Position numbers and translations under genes: made by a program. From NCBI GenBank assembly GCA_020636155.1, contig JACJYM010000002.1:264013-328012 (forward strand): a stretch of 64,000 nucleotides of DNA, given 5' to 3'. This document shows positions 28,458-38,430 of this stretch, one piece after another. A model generated the notes under the pieces. The model worked only from the letters and a program-made list of their open reading frames with translations, was not told where the DNA came from and did no database searches. Source of the DNA: Lewinellaceae bacterium. GTDB lineage: Bacteria > Bacteroidota > Bacteroidia > Chitinophagales > Saprospiraceae. How positions within the stretch are numbered: position 1 is the first letter of the stretch; the number at the start of each line of letters is the position of its first letter.

Positions 28458-29756
28458 TTGGTTCAACTAATAAAAAAGAAGAGAGATGGACAAAGCCATT
28501 CTCGCGAGGAAATCATTGAGATTATTGAAGGTTTTGTCAAGGGAGACATTCCAGATTACCAGATATCGGCGTGGCTCATGGCCGTGCTTTGGCAAGGATT
28601 AAATGAAGATGAGACAGCCTGGCTTACGGAAGCCATGATGAATTCAGGAGAAGTAATTGATTTATCTGAGATTCCAGGCATCATTGTGGATAAACATAGT
28701 ACTGGAGGGGTAGGAGATAAGACGACTTTGGTATTGGCACCACTGGTCTCTTCAGTGGGTGTACACGTTGCTAAGATGTCGGGTAGAGGACTAGGACATA
28801 CAGGTGGAACATTAGATAAGTTGGAATCCATCGAGGGTTTTAAGGTGGATATGAGTCCACAGGCATTTATCGAAAGAGTAAAAAATCACGGGATTGCGAT
28901 TTGTAGTCAGAATGCCCAACTCGTACCGGGAGATAAAAAACTCTATGCCTTAAGAGACGTCACAGGAACGATTGACAACATCTCATTAATTGCTTCAAGT
29001 ATCATGAGTAAAAAACTGGCTTGTGGTGCAGATGCAATCGTCATTGATCTTAAAGTGGGTGACGGGGCATTTATGAAGAATCTAGAGAGTGCTGAATTAT
29101 TGGCCGAAACCATGATTTCTACGGCGAATAGAATGGGTAGAAAGCTTGTGGCCATCGTGACCGATATGAATAATCCCCTCGGAAATGCCATTGGAAATTC
29201 ACTTGAGCTCAAGGAAGCGATGGATACATTACTTGGAGAAGGGCCTGATGATTTGACAGAATTGTGTCTGACTCTAGGTAGCCAAATGTTGATGTTAGCA
29301 GAGAGAGTTGACAATCTTGAGAAAGGTAGAGAACTGCTCCTTGAGTCTATCAAAAATGGCAGTGCTATTCAAAAATTCTATGAATTGGTAGAATCACAAG
29401 GTGGAAATTTGGAAATGGTCAAACATCCTGAAAAATTACCTTCCACCACTTTCTCTTATGATTATAGAAGTAGCCAATCCGGTTATGTTCAGTCGATTTT
29501 TGCACAAGAAATTGGACTTGCAGCGGTCAGCTTGGGTGCTGGTAGAGAAACGAAGGATAGCGCCATTGATTTTGGTGCCGGAATTATGCTTCTTGCAAAA
29601 CCTGGGGATAAAGTAGAAAAAGGGGATGTCTTAATGAGGCTTTACGCCAATGATAAAGCAAAATTTGAGATAGCCAACTTACACCTAGACCGAGCCATTA
29701 TATTTTCAAATGAAAAACCCGAGAAATCTCCTCTTATTATTAAAACGATTCAATGA
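28458..29756 (+). CDS. Thymidine / pyrimidine-nucleoside phosphorylase
   Basis: Phosphorolyses thymidine or uridine-type nucleosides to base plus (deoxy)ribose-1-phosphate. Signature KHSTGGVGDKTTLVLAPLVS at about 76-95, then KMSGRGLGHTGGTLDKLES. 432 residues, as in the DeoA/Pdp family; specificity is not certain from sequence. It starts with TTG at 28458: an in-frame TAA lies 15 bp upstream, the AGGAAC sequence just before it could help initiation, and no ATG is near. Works between deoB and deoC. Confidence 0.9.
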   Translation: MVQLIKKKRDGQSHSREEIIEIIEGFVKGDIPDYQISAWLMAVLWQGLNEDETAWLTEAMMNSGEVIDLSEIPGIIVDKHSTGGVGDKTTLVLAPLVSSVGVHVAKMSGRGLGHTGGTLDKLESIEGFKVDMSPQAFIERVKNHGIAICSQNAQLVPGDKKLYALRDVTGTIDNISLIASSIMSKKLACGADAIVIDLKVGDGAFMKNLESAELLAETMISTANRMGRKLVAIVTDMNNPLGNAIGNSLELKEAMDTLLGEGPDDLTELCLTLGSQMLMLAERVDNLEKGRELLLESIKNGSAIQKFYELVESQGGNLEMVKHPEKLPSTTFSYDYRSSQSGYVQSIFAQEIGLAAVSLGAGRETKDSAIDFGAGIMLLAKPGDKVEKGDVLMRLYANDKAKFEIANLHLDRAIIFSNEKPEKSPLIIKTIQ

Positions 29757-29784
29757 TATTAAACAATGAATAACTATTAGAAAT

Positions 29785-30792
29785 ATGGTTACGACAAAAA
29801 ATAAAGCCATGAGCAATGGTCAAATCTCAGCGATAGAGGAACATCATAAACGAAATGATGGATTGCCTTTTGACGGTAGCATTATAGAAAAAATTAAAAT
29901 CAATCGAAGTGCAGTCGAGCGGCGAGCGGCTACCATCTCCACACGTCGATCCGTAAAAAAGCAGTGGCAGGCGGCATGGTTGTTAAAAGCCATCAGCTGC
30001 ATCGATTTGACCACCCTTGCAGGAGATGATACTCGTGGGAAAGTCATTCGCTTATGTGCGAAGGCAAAAAACCCTGTGAGACCTGATATTCTGAGAGCTC
30101 TGGGAATGGAAGAGTCGCTTTTGCACACGGGTGCAGTGTGTGTTTATCACAATATGATTCCCATAGCGGTCGATGCATTGAAGGGAAGCGGGATTCCTGT
30201 GGCGGCAGTTTCAACCGGATTTCCAGCAGGACAAATATCCCTTGAAGATAAGCTAATCCAAATTAAAAAATCAGTAGCCGCAGGAGCTCAAGAAATTGAC
30301 ATTGTGATAAGTCGGGGATTGGTCATTGAGTCTGATTGGCAGGCACTATATGATGAAATAAAAGTGATGCGTGAGGCATGTGGAGAAGCACACATGAAAA
30401 CCATCCTCGCAACTGGTGAATTGCCAACACTTACAAAAGTGGCAAAAGCTAGTATGGTGGCAATGATGGCAGGCTCTGATTTTATCAAAACAAGCACTGG
30501 TAAGGAATCCGTAAATGCGACACTACCTGTTTCCTTGGTGATGATAAGAGCAATACGTGAATACTATGAAATGACGGGTTTAAAGGTGGGTTATAAGCCT
30601 GCAGGTGGCATTTCAAAATCCAAGGATGCCCTCAATTATCTAATGCTTCTAAAGGAGGAATTAGGCAATGATTGGTTGTCACCAGAATTATTTAGATTCG
30701 GAGCCTCGAGCTTATTGGGCGATATAGAACGGCAATTGGAACATTATGTCACTGGTAGTTATTCTGCATCCTACCGACATCCAATGTCCTGA
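29785..30792 (+). CDS. deoC: Deoxyribose-phosphate aldolase
   Basis: Cleaves 2-deoxyribose-5-phosphate to glyceraldehyde-3-phosphate and acetaldehyde. Class I aldolase: Schiff-base lysine in GSDFIKTSTGKESVNATLPV; AGAQEIDIVISRGLV and GYKPAGGISKSKDAL supply the catalytic Asp and second Lys. 335 residues, i.e. about 75 longer than the E. coli enzyme, with an N-terminal extension that is normal for the long DeoC subgroup. 28 bp after the phosphorylase. Confidence 0.93.
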   Translation: MVTTKNKAMSNGQISAIEEHHKRNDGLPFDGSIIEKIKINRSAVERRAATISTRRSVKKQWQAAWLLKAISCIDLTTLAGDDTRGKVIRLCAKAKNPVRPDILRALGMEESLLHTGAVCVYHNMIPIAVDALKGSGIPVAAVSTGFPAGQISLEDKLIQIKKSVAAGAQEIDIVISRGLVIESDWQALYDEIKVMREACGEAHMKTILATGELPTLTKVAKASMVAMMAGSDFIKTSTGKESVNATLPVSLVMIRAIREYYEMTGLKVGYKPAGGISKSKDALNYLMLLKEELGNDWLSPELFRFGASSLLGDIERQLEHYVTGSYSASYRHPMS

Positions 30793-30872
30793 TATAATCA
30801 AATTATTTGAATGCTTAATAAAGATAGTTATTAAAATATCATAAATTACAATAAGTAATAACTTATAAAAAT

Positions 30873-33257
30873 ATGAAAATCAAAGAAATATACGAAAATA
30901 TGTCTTATGGGCCAGCACCAGAAAGTACAGTGGAAGCACTAGAATACATAGAACAACATAAAGGAAAGTTTTCTCATTTTATCAATGGACAATGGCAAAA
31001 ACCTTCAGATGAAATGTATTTTGAAAGTGTCAATCCATCGAATAAAAAAGTGCTGGCACAGATTGCAGAAGGAAGTGAAAAAGATGTAAATAAAGCCGTT
31101 GATGCTGCAGAAAAAGCATTGCCGACTTGGGTCGGTATGGGAGGTCACGAACGGGCTAAATATCTTTACGCTTTAGCGAGGCTGATTCAAAAACACTCAA
31201 GACTTTTTGCCGTATTAGAATCTTTGGACAATGGTAAACCTATTCGAGAGACGAGAGACATTGATATACCATTGGTTGCTAGACATTTTTATTATCATGC
31301 AGGCTGGGCTCAACTCATGGATACTGAGCTCAAGGATTATAAGGAAATCGGGGTGATTGGTCAAATTATCCCTTGGAATTTTCCATTGCTTATGTTGTCA
31401 TGGAAGATTGCGCCGGCACTGGCTATGGGCAATACCGTCGTACTAAAACCCGCTGAATATACCTCTCTAACGGCTTTATTGTTTGCCGATATTTGTAAGC
31501 AAGTGGGACTGCCTGAAGGTGTTCTCAATGTTGTGACTGGTCACGGAGCGACGGGAGAAGCATTGGTTAATCATCCGAAAGTTAAAAAAATTGCTTTCAC
31601 AGGATCTACGGAAGTAGGCAAAATTATCAGACGTGCAACAGCCGGAACAGGTAAAAAATTGTCATTGGAGCTTGGAGGGAAATCGCCATTTATCGTCTTT
31701 GAAGATGCCGATTTAGACAGTGTAGTCGAGGGTGTGGTGGATGCTATATGGTTTAATCAAGGACAGGTATGCTGTGCTGGCTCGAGATTACTGGTAGAGG
31801 AAAGCGTGGCTACCAAACTCTACGATAAACTGAAAGTCAGAATGGAAAACTTACGGCTTGGAGATGCCCTTGACAAGAGTATTGATATGGGTGCCATCGT
31901 GGCTCCGGTTCAGGTGAAAACCATTGAAGAATTGGTAAAAGCAGGAATAGAAGAAGGTAATGCTGTATGGCAGCCGAGCTGGACATGCCCGAGTGAGGGA
32001 TTTTATTTTCCACCCACACTTTTTACGGATGTTTCTCCCGCTTCGATCATTGCGAGAGAAGAGATTTTTGGACCGGTATTAGTGGCTATGAGTTTCAGAT
32101 CTCCTGAAGAAGCCGTTCAATTGGCAAACAATACAAGATACGGTCTGGCGGCGAGTATTTGGACGGAGGACATCAACTTGGCATTGGACATTGCACCCAA
32201 AATTAAGGCAGGTACCGTGTGGATAAATTGCTCAAATCTATTTGATGCGGCGTCTGGATTTGGTGGATATCGTGAATCGGGATTTGGAAGAGAAGGAGGA
32301 TTAGAGGGTCTTTATGAGTACATGGTTCCAAAAATTGAGTCAAAATATTCTGAAAAGTCCCAGTATCCTGTTGGTAATGCTAAGGTCAAATCGGCGAAAG
32401 GAGACTCTATGTACATTGATCAAACGTCAAAAATGTACATTGGAGGCAAGCAGGTAAGACCGGATGGTGGCAATAATATAGACATCAAAAACCCAGAAGG
32501 CCAAATAGTGGGATCAGTAGGAAAAGGCAATAGGAAAGATATCCGAAATGCCGTAGAAGCTGCTCATGCTGCAAAAGCTTGGGCTTCCAAACCTGGTCAT
32601 CATAAGGCTCAAATTCTGTATTTCATGGCCGAGAACCTGGCACAGCGAAAGCATGAATTTTCGGAGAAACTGAGCAAATTAACATTAAGGAATATAAAAG
32701 TGGCAGAGCAAGAAGTGGAAGCTTCTATTCAGCGACTGTTTACCTATGCAGCCTATGCCGATAAATACGATGGTCATGTTCACAATACTTTGCATCGACA
32801 CGTGACTTTGGCAATGCCGGAGTCCATAGGAGTAATGGGTGTTGTATGTCCGGATGATTTTCCATTTTTGGCTTTCATCTCCACGGTGATTCCGGCTATT
32901 ACGATGGGCAATACGGTGATTGCCGTACCGTCACAAACATTTCCCACGATGGTAACTGATTTTTATCAAATACTAGAAACTTCGGATCTGCCAGCAGGCG
33001 TGATAAATATTGTGACAGGAGACAAAGATGAATTGGCAAGAGAATTGGCAAAACACTACGATGTAGATGGTCTGTGGTATTTCGGTTCAAAAGAGTCTTC
33101 CAAAGAAATCGAGACTCTGGCAACTGACAGCCTAAAACGTACATGGGTGAATCATGGTCTTCACCTCGATTGGCAGGATAGCGAACAAGGTGAAGGAAAA
33201 TACTTTTTAAGAAAATCATCAGAAATAAAAAATATCTGGATTCCTTATGGGGTTTAA
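30873..33257 (+). CDS. Double-domain aldehyde dehydrogenase, ALDH16 type
   Basis: NAD(P)-dependent oxidation of an aldehyde to the acid. Two tandem ALDH domains, about 30-500 and 520-790. Domain 1 is complete: IPWNFPLLMLSWKIAPALA, FTGSTEVGK, catalytic Glu in LSLELGGKSPF and catalytic Cys300 in GQVCCAGSR. Domain 2 (MYIGGKQVRPDGG start) lacks the catalytic Cys/Glu motifs and ends at VNHGLHLDW, as in the pseudo-domain of ALDH16. Its position directly after deoC suggests that it oxidises the acetaldehyde DeoC releases, making acetate (inference). Confidence 0.9.
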   Translation: MKIKEIYENMSYGPAPESTVEALEYIEQHKGKFSHFINGQWQKPSDEMYFESVNPSNKKVLAQIAEGSEKDVNKAVDAAEKALPTWVGMGGHERAKYLYALARLIQKHSRLFAVLESLDNGKPIRETRDIDIPLVARHFYYHAGWAQLMDTELKDYKEIGVIGQIIPWNFPLLMLSWKIAPALAMGNTVVLKPAEYTSLTALLFADICKQVGLPEGVLNVVTGHGATGEALVNHPKVKKIAFTGSTEVGKIIRRATAGTGKKLSLELGGKSPFIVFEDADLDSVVEGVVDAIWFNQGQVCCAGSRLLVEESVATKLYDKLKVRMENLRLGDALDKSIDMGAIVAPVQVKTIEELVKAGIEEGNAVWQPSWTCPSEGFYFPPTLFTDVSPASIIAREEIFGPVLVAMSFRSPEEAVQLANNTRYGLAASIWTEDINLALDIAPKIKAGTVWINCSNLFDAASGFGGYRESGFGREGGLEGLYEYMVPKIESKYSEKSQYPVGNAKVKSAKGDSMYIDQTSKMYIGGKQVRPDGGNNIDIKNPEGQIVGSVGKGNRKDIRNAVEAAHAAKAWASKPGHHKAQILYFMAENLAQRKHEFSEKLSKLTLRNIKVAEQEVEASIQRLFTYAAYADKYDGHVHNTLHRHVTLAMPESIGVMGVVCPDDFPFLAFISTVIPAITMGNTVIAVPSQTFPTMVTDFYQILETSDLPAGVINIVTGDKDELARELAKHYDVDGLWYFGSKESSKEIETLATDSLKRTWVNHGLHLDWQDSEQGEGKYFLRKSSEIKNIWIPYGV

Positions 33258-33287
33258 TTATTGATTTTATTTCAAAAAATAAAGAAA

Positions 33288-33989
33288 ATGAGCAGTATAC
33301 ATATAGAAGCAAATGTTGGTGAAATAGCAGAAACGGTACTATTGCCGGGAGACCCTCTACGGGCAAAATATGCCGCCGAACAATTTTTAGAGAACGTCGT
33401 TTGTTACAATCAAGTAAGAAACATACTCGGATATACTGGCTACTATAAAGGAAAAAGAGTGTCCATACAGGGCTCAGGAATGGGCATGGGCTCCACCGCC
33501 ATCTATGTAAATGAACTCATCAATACTTACAAAGTCAAAAACATCATTCGGGTCGGAACCTGTGGCGCCATTCAAAAAGACCTGAAATTGGGACAAGTAT
33601 TACTGGTGTTGAGTGCATCGGGTGATTCTGGAGCCAATATTGCTTTTTTTAACGGAATGCACTATGCCGCTACAGCGGATTTTGACTTATTATTGAAAGC
33701 TTACGAAATTGGAAAAATAAAGGGCATCAATACCATTCAGGGATCCGTATTTAGTACTGACACCTTTTATGATGACATCCCTAACCGATGGGATATCTGG
33801 CAGCAGCAAGGCATCCTTGGAGTAGAGATGGAGAGTCAAATTCTCTTTACCCTCGCCAAGCGTCTCGGTGCTAAGGCACTTTCTATCCTTACCGTAAGCG
33901 ACAATATTCTCACTGGCGAGGCCGCCACGGCTCAAGACCGCGAACAATCGTACATGGATATGATGGAAATCGCTTTCTCACTGGCCTAG
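33288..33989 (+). CDS. deoD: Purine-nucleoside phosphorylase DeoD-type
   Basis: Trimer/hexamer-type PNP that splits purine (deoxy)nucleosides. Start at ATG 33288 (MSSIHIEANVGEIAETVL); this gives 233 residues, the usual DeoD size. Motifs: LLPGDPLRAKYAAEQFL (phosphate Arg), SIQGSGMGMGSTAIYV, NIIRVGTCGAIQ, GVEMESQILFTLAKRLGAKAL and the SDNILTGE loop with the proton-donor Asp. Last gene of the deo operon and followed by a strong terminator. Confidence 0.95.
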   Translation: MSSIHIEANVGEIAETVLLPGDPLRAKYAAEQFLENVVCYNQVRNILGYTGYYKGKRVSIQGSGMGMGSTAIYVNELINTYKVKNIIRVGTCGAIQKDLKLGQVLLVLSASGDSGANIAFFNGMHYAATADFDLLLKAYEIGKIKGINTIQGSVFSTDTFYDDIPNRWDIWQQQGILGVEMESQILFTLAKRLGAKALSILTVSDNILTGEAATAQDREQSYMDMMEIAFSLA

Positions 33990-34039
33990 AGTAGGATGAT
34001 AGCGAAGAAAGAAGAGGAGTTAGCTATTAATAAGTAGGA

Positions 34040-34090
34040 TTAACCACAACTTTTGAAAAGTTCTAAAACTTTTCAAAAGTTTTTTTATCC
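34040..34090 (+). repeat. Repeat element copy 1 (about 50 bp)
   Basis: About 50 bp matching 39229-39277 apart from two small differences (one base in the left part, one-base length change in the loop). The match includes TTAACCA before the stem and ATCC after the T-run, so it exceeds the hairpin itself. Confidence 0.75.
34048..34087 (+). terminator. Terminator of the deo operon, copy 1 of a repeated element
   Basis: Perfect 15-bp stem AACTTTTGAAAAGTT / AACTTTTCAAAAGTT with a 4-nt loop, followed by a T-run. A near-identical copy lies at 39237-39274. Confidence 0.9.
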
Positions 34091-34474
34091 GTCAAAATAA
34101 ACGAATTGCGGGTTAATTAATAGTTCAAATTACTTTTCTGGGCTGATTTTTATCGTTTTGAAACTCGTAATTGATTGGCATTCTTCGCTATTTGTATTTA
34201 ATAAATCGCTTTTAGTATTAATGGAACTTCATTTTCGTTTTTCAATATTATGTAATTCCTTGCAATTTTGCCTCATGTATTTATTTCTAATGTCCTTTAC
34301 GTCAATTATTACCATATTTATATAATGATTGTACTCAGCTGAAGTAAGATTCAATATTTTTGGATAAACAAAAACGAAAAATTCTTATCTTCATATTAAA
34401 ATTGAAATTTTAATCATGTAGAATGGATTAAATAAATATTTTCTATTACATAATTCATACTAGAATTATAAAAA
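34091..34474. other. AT-rich leader region before the cyclic-nucleotide cassette
   Basis: About 380 bp with no convincing ORF. TTTG at 34359 and TATCTTCA at 34386 could be a poor Bacteroidota promoter, but the spacing (23 bp) is long. Confidence 0.4.
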
Positions 34475-36268
34475 ATGAAAAATCAGGATAATAAGCAATT
34501 TCTTAAAAAAGAATTCCAAGCCATATTTAACTTAAATGATCAAAACGCAGTTGATGATCTGATAGATTCAGGGGAAATCATTTATGTCCCGCAATGTGAG
34601 ACCATCATTTCTCAAGGTGAAGATACGGATGATGTTTATTTCCTACTTTTAGGTAGATTATCAGTGAGCATTAAGAACGAATATGATGAAGTGTTTACGA
34701 TTAATGATATTTCTCAGGGTGAATTTTTTGGCGAAATGTCTCTATTGACGGGAAATAAAAGATCTACAACTATTGAATCTATTAAAGAGTCTAGGTTATT
34801 AAAGATAGAAGGATCTAGGTTTAAGGATTTACTTGAAAAACACCCTGCTTTATTAATGTACCTTAATGGAATTTTAGTGAATCGTCTTAATCAATCCAAT
34901 GTATCTAAAAATCACTCTTCGTATCAGCATAACTGTATATTGACAATAGAACAAAATCCTATCCTTGTTGAAATAATTGAAAATCTTTTATCCATTTATG
35001 AAAGCCGCAATGATGTCTATGTAATTTTCAAAGAAAGAGCTTTTAATGAAAATATTATATCTGCCACAGATGGAAAAGGAGATAAAAAATATAAATTTTT
35101 TAATTGGATACGAAATCTAGAAAAGCAGTATAAACTTCTCGTTTATATCTGTGATTCCAACGATTTAGAATGGAGCGAGCTATGCCTATTACAAGCAGAT
35201 AGAATATTTTTACTTGGAACTGGAGAATTGACTTCCAACCAGACTGAAGTCGAGCAAACATTGTTTAAGGATAAAAATATTGCCTCTAAAATTCAAAAAA
35301 ATCTGATCATCGCTTGGAATCATAAACCTATATCCAAAGTTTCACAAATATTGACAAATAGAAATGTGAAAAATGTATTCCATATTACTCATGAAAATGA
35401 CATAGAAAAAATAGTACGGTATCTTGATTCTAGTTCAATAAAATTAGTACTAGGAGGTGGTGGTGCAAAAGGATTTGCTCATTTAGGTGTTTATAAGGCA
35501 ATATTAGAATTGGGAATCCCAATAGATTTTGTCGGAGGCACAAGTATCGGTTCTGTCATTGCGGCAACCATAGCATTAGGGTGGCCATACGAACAAATAA
35601 AAGATTCTTGTTATAATGCATTTGTTGTAAATAACCCTTTAAATGATTATCATTTACCATTAGTATCCATATTAAGAGGTAAGAAGTTAGAAACTTCTAT
35701 CAACACTTACTTTAAGGACATCCAAATAGAAGATATAAAGACCTCGTATTTTGCAGTTGCGTCAAATTTTACAGAATCGAAGATTGAAATACTCGACCAC
35801 GGATCATTGAGTTTTGCAATTAGAGCAAGTATTTCTTTACCGACTATTTTGCCTCCGGCTGTCAAGGAAAATTCGCTTTTGTTTGATGGTGGTATCGTTG
35901 ATAACCTTCCGTTCGATCATATGGATACATTGGCACAAGGCACTTCGATAGGTGTAGATTTGAGTGTATCAAAAAAAAGAATTTTAAATTATGAACGAGT
36001 TCCTAATAATATCAGCTTACTAAAACAAAAAATGCTTCGGAAAAGAAAATATAAAGTGCCAAGCATAGGTCAAATAGTTATGGGTACGATGACATTTGCC
36101 AGTGAAGAAAAAAGAAGAAATAATGAAAATAAATTTGATATATATATAAAGCCTGACTTATCAAAGTATGGATTTTTAAAATGGCAAAATTTTCATGAAA
36201 TTGTAGAAAAAGGTTACGAGACAGCCTTGCCTCTTCTAAAAGAGTGGCAAGAAAAAAGGAAATTTTGA
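34475..36268 (+). CDS. cNMP-binding / patatin-like phospholipase (NTE type)
   Basis: Probable cyclic-nucleotide-regulated phospholipase. Residues 15-135 are a cNMP-binding (CAP_ED) domain with a credible phosphate cassette: GEFFGEMSLL (Glu87, ribose contact) and RSTT (Arg96, phosphate contact). About 155-320 is a Rossmann-like linker region as in NTE-family proteins (LLQADRIFLLGTG). About 325-590 is the patatin domain: oxyanion loop VLGGGGAKGFAH, nucleophile Ser357 in GTSIG, catalytic Asp471 in FDGGIVDN. First gene of a three-gene run; 8 bp before the cyclase. Ligand and lipid substrate are unknown. Confidence 0.87.
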   Translation: MKNQDNKQFLKKEFQAIFNLNDQNAVDDLIDSGEIIYVPQCETIISQGEDTDDVYFLLLGRLSVSIKNEYDEVFTINDISQGEFFGEMSLLTGNKRSTTIESIKESRLLKIEGSRFKDLLEKHPALLMYLNGILVNRLNQSNVSKNHSSYQHNCILTIEQNPILVEIIENLLSIYESRNDVYVIFKERAFNENIISATDGKGDKKYKFFNWIRNLEKQYKLLVYICDSNDLEWSELCLLQADRIFLLGTGELTSNQTEVEQTLFKDKNIASKIQKNLIIAWNHKPISKVSQILTNRNVKNVFHITHENDIEKIVRYLDSSSIKLVLGGGGAKGFAHLGVYKAILELGIPIDFVGGTSIGSVIAATIALGWPYEQIKDSCYNAFVVNNPLNDYHLPLVSILRGKKLETSINTYFKDIQIEDIKTSYFAVASNFTESKIEILDHGSLSFAIRASISLPTILPPAVKENSLLFDGGIVDNLPFDHMDTLAQGTSIGVDLSVSKKRILNYERVPNNISLLKQKMLRKRKYKVPSIGQIVMGTMTFASEEKRRNNENKFDIYIKPDLSKYGFLKWQNFHEIVEKGYETALPLLKEWQEKRKF

Positions 36269-36276
36269 TCCTATCA

Positions 36277-38427
36277 ATGTTAAATACTCTTGTTAGAAAT
36301 ATTAGGACTATTCTGGTAATTGTCTTTTTGATGTTAATTAAAAATACATCATTCTGTCAGGGCTTTATCAATAAAAATAAACCATCGATTATCATTAGAG
36401 AAAACAGTGGTGAAAAGTATTTACGATGGATAATCGAAGAAGGAGAATATCCCTTATCTGCCGAAGATTTAGATGCAGGACTTATTAAGGATGCCAAACT
36501 TATAGACCTTGAAACTAGTAAAAAATTTGAAGCTAAGGTTTGGAATAACTATTGGTTTAATATCGAACTAGAGCATGTAGAAGACTTAAGTCAAAAAAGT
36601 TTAAGCTTTGAAAGAGGTGGAAATTGTTGGCCTTTCGAAGTAACTTTTTATTCAGTTGAGGCATATCAGTGCCACAATGATAGTATGACTTTAATTGGTG
36701 TCAGTGGAAATTCTATTCCTGCAAATAGAAGAGATACCCCAAATCATATATCACCCTCTATTATTATGCTTAAAAATTTTGATGCAAAAACGTCCATGAT
36801 CTGGATAAAAATAGTTTCTGCAGAGGCATGTAAAATTCAAATCGATATTGCGCTAAATGATAACTCAGAGATATTGGAAAGGAAGTTTGATCAGAAAATT
36901 ATGATAACCTTACCTTTATTGGGAGCTATTGTTGCACTTTTATTAATATTGAGTTACTTGATTTATAAATTCAAGGATGAGATTTATGTATGGTCAAGTT
37001 TTTATCTATTGATACTTTTTATAAATCGTATTTACGTTGGACTAATTAATGAATTTTATAGATTTTTAAATTTTGAAAACCCCAGAATATTCGTACTCTC
37101 ATATGCAATTATTGCGACACTGTTAATGGTATCATTTTTACAAGTTTGGAGAAAACTAATCAATACATTTAATGAATTTCCAAAAGTATATCGATTCATC
37201 GGGTACTTGATTATATACATTTGTCTGTTTTCAATGATATTCACGTCTGCAAGATTTGTTAGATGGGATTTTAGTTTTTTTACTCCGATGCAGCAACCTC
37301 TTTTTTTGCTGTTTTTTGTGCTAATTTCAATAATTGCTGCTTATCTTATTTTCAAGGGAACCTCAGTGTCAAGATTTATCAGTCTCGGCATTGTAGTCAT
37401 GTCATTTAGTATAACCGTAGCCATCATATTGGTAAACTATTTTACGGCTGTAGATGAGGTATTACTTAAGGGAATCATAGGTGTGGCTATGGTTTTTGTG
37501 TTAGTGGCCGCATTAGCACATAGGTTTGTTATAATCCATAATCAAAAGGAAGCTGCATTGGTTGAAAAAATTGAAGCGGAGAAACAAAACATAGATCAGC
37601 TACATAAAATCAATTCTGCATCTAACAAGTTTGTCCCCAATGCATTTCTTAATTTTATAGGCAAAAGCAATATTTTAGAGGCAACTCTTGGTGATCATAT
37701 TGAAAAAAATGTAGCAATCTTATTTTCCGATATACGCAACTTTACTAGTATTTCTGAAAAACTTAGCCCAAAAGATACTTTTCATTTTGTCTCTGAATTT
37801 AACAAGGGTATTGGACCCATAATTTCCAAAAATAATGGCTTCATTAACCAGTATCTCGGTGATGGCATAGTTGCGATTTTTCCAGTTTCTTCAGATGATG
37901 CATTAAATGCCGCTATCGAAATGAAAAAATATCAAAATGAATTAAGAATCAGGAATTTAGAAAATAATAAATTTGAAGTTGAAATAGGAATAGGTCTTCA
38001 TTATGGCAGTATTATTATGGGTATAATGGGAGACGAAGAAAGATTGGATGCTACTATCATCTCGGATAATGTAAACTTGGCCGCAAGAATAGAAAGTTTA
38101 ACAAAGATATATTCTTGCTCTATACTTTTTAGTGATGCATTTAATACTCAACTTACACAGGAATCGTACCAATTCATAAGATACTTAGGAAGAACCACCA
38201 TTAAAGGAAAGGAGAAACAAGTAGGAATTTTTGAATGTTTAGATTATTTAAATCCAATGCAATTAAAGCTTAAACAAGACACTGATGGCTTGTTTAAACT
38301 TGCTGTACAATTAATGAGTGAAAATAAATTAGATGAGGCATTATTTTACTTTAATAAAATCCTTGAAGTAAGCCCAACTGATAAAACCATTCAAGCATTA
38401 ATATTTAGAATATCAACGTTAAAGTAA
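36277..38427 (+). CDS. 7TM-DISM membrane receptor with class III nucleotide cyclase domain
   Basis: Membrane cyclase. The ATG at 36277 is preferred to a GTG at 36244 inside the previous gene, as it opens a signal peptide. About 30-200 is a 7TMR-DISM extracellular domain; about 205-415 has seven membrane helices; a short coiled coil follows; about 475-670 is a class III cyclase; the tail is TPR-like. Metal residues Asp485 (FSDIRNF) and Asp529 (LGDGIV) and transition-state Asn600 and Arg604 (NVNLAAR) are present. The base-recognising position usually Lys is Gln525 (NQYLGD) and its partner is Thr593, so ATP specificity is not assured. 3 bp before the phosphoesterase. Confidence 0.88.
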   Translation: MLNTLVRNIRTILVIVFLMLIKNTSFCQGFINKNKPSIIIRENSGEKYLRWIIEEGEYPLSAEDLDAGLIKDAKLIDLETSKKFEAKVWNNYWFNIELEHVEDLSQKSLSFERGGNCWPFEVTFYSVEAYQCHNDSMTLIGVSGNSIPANRRDTPNHISPSIIMLKNFDAKTSMIWIKIVSAEACKIQIDIALNDNSEILERKFDQKIMITLPLLGAIVALLLILSYLIYKFKDEIYVWSSFYLLILFINRIYVGLINEFYRFLNFENPRIFVLSYAIIATLLMVSFLQVWRKLINTFNEFPKVYRFIGYLIIYICLFSMIFTSARFVRWDFSFFTPMQQPLFLLFFVLISIIAAYLIFKGTSVSRFISLGIVVMSFSITVAIILVNYFTAVDEVLLKGIIGVAMVFVLVAALAHRFVIIHNQKEAALVEKIEAEKQNIDQLHKINSASNKFVPNAFLNFIGKSNILEATLGDHIEKNVAILFSDIRNFTSISEKLSPKDTFHFVSEFNKGIGPIISKNNGFINQYLGDGIVAIFPVSSDDALNAAIEMKKYQNELRIRNLENNKFEVEIGIGLHYGSIIMGIMGDEERLDATIISDNVNLAARIESLTKIYSCSILFSDAFNTQLTQESYQFIRYLGRTTIKGKEKQVGIFECLDYLNPMQLKLKQDTDGLFKLAVQLMSENKLDEALFYFNKILEVSPTDKTIQALIFRISTLK

Positions 38428-38430
38428 GTC

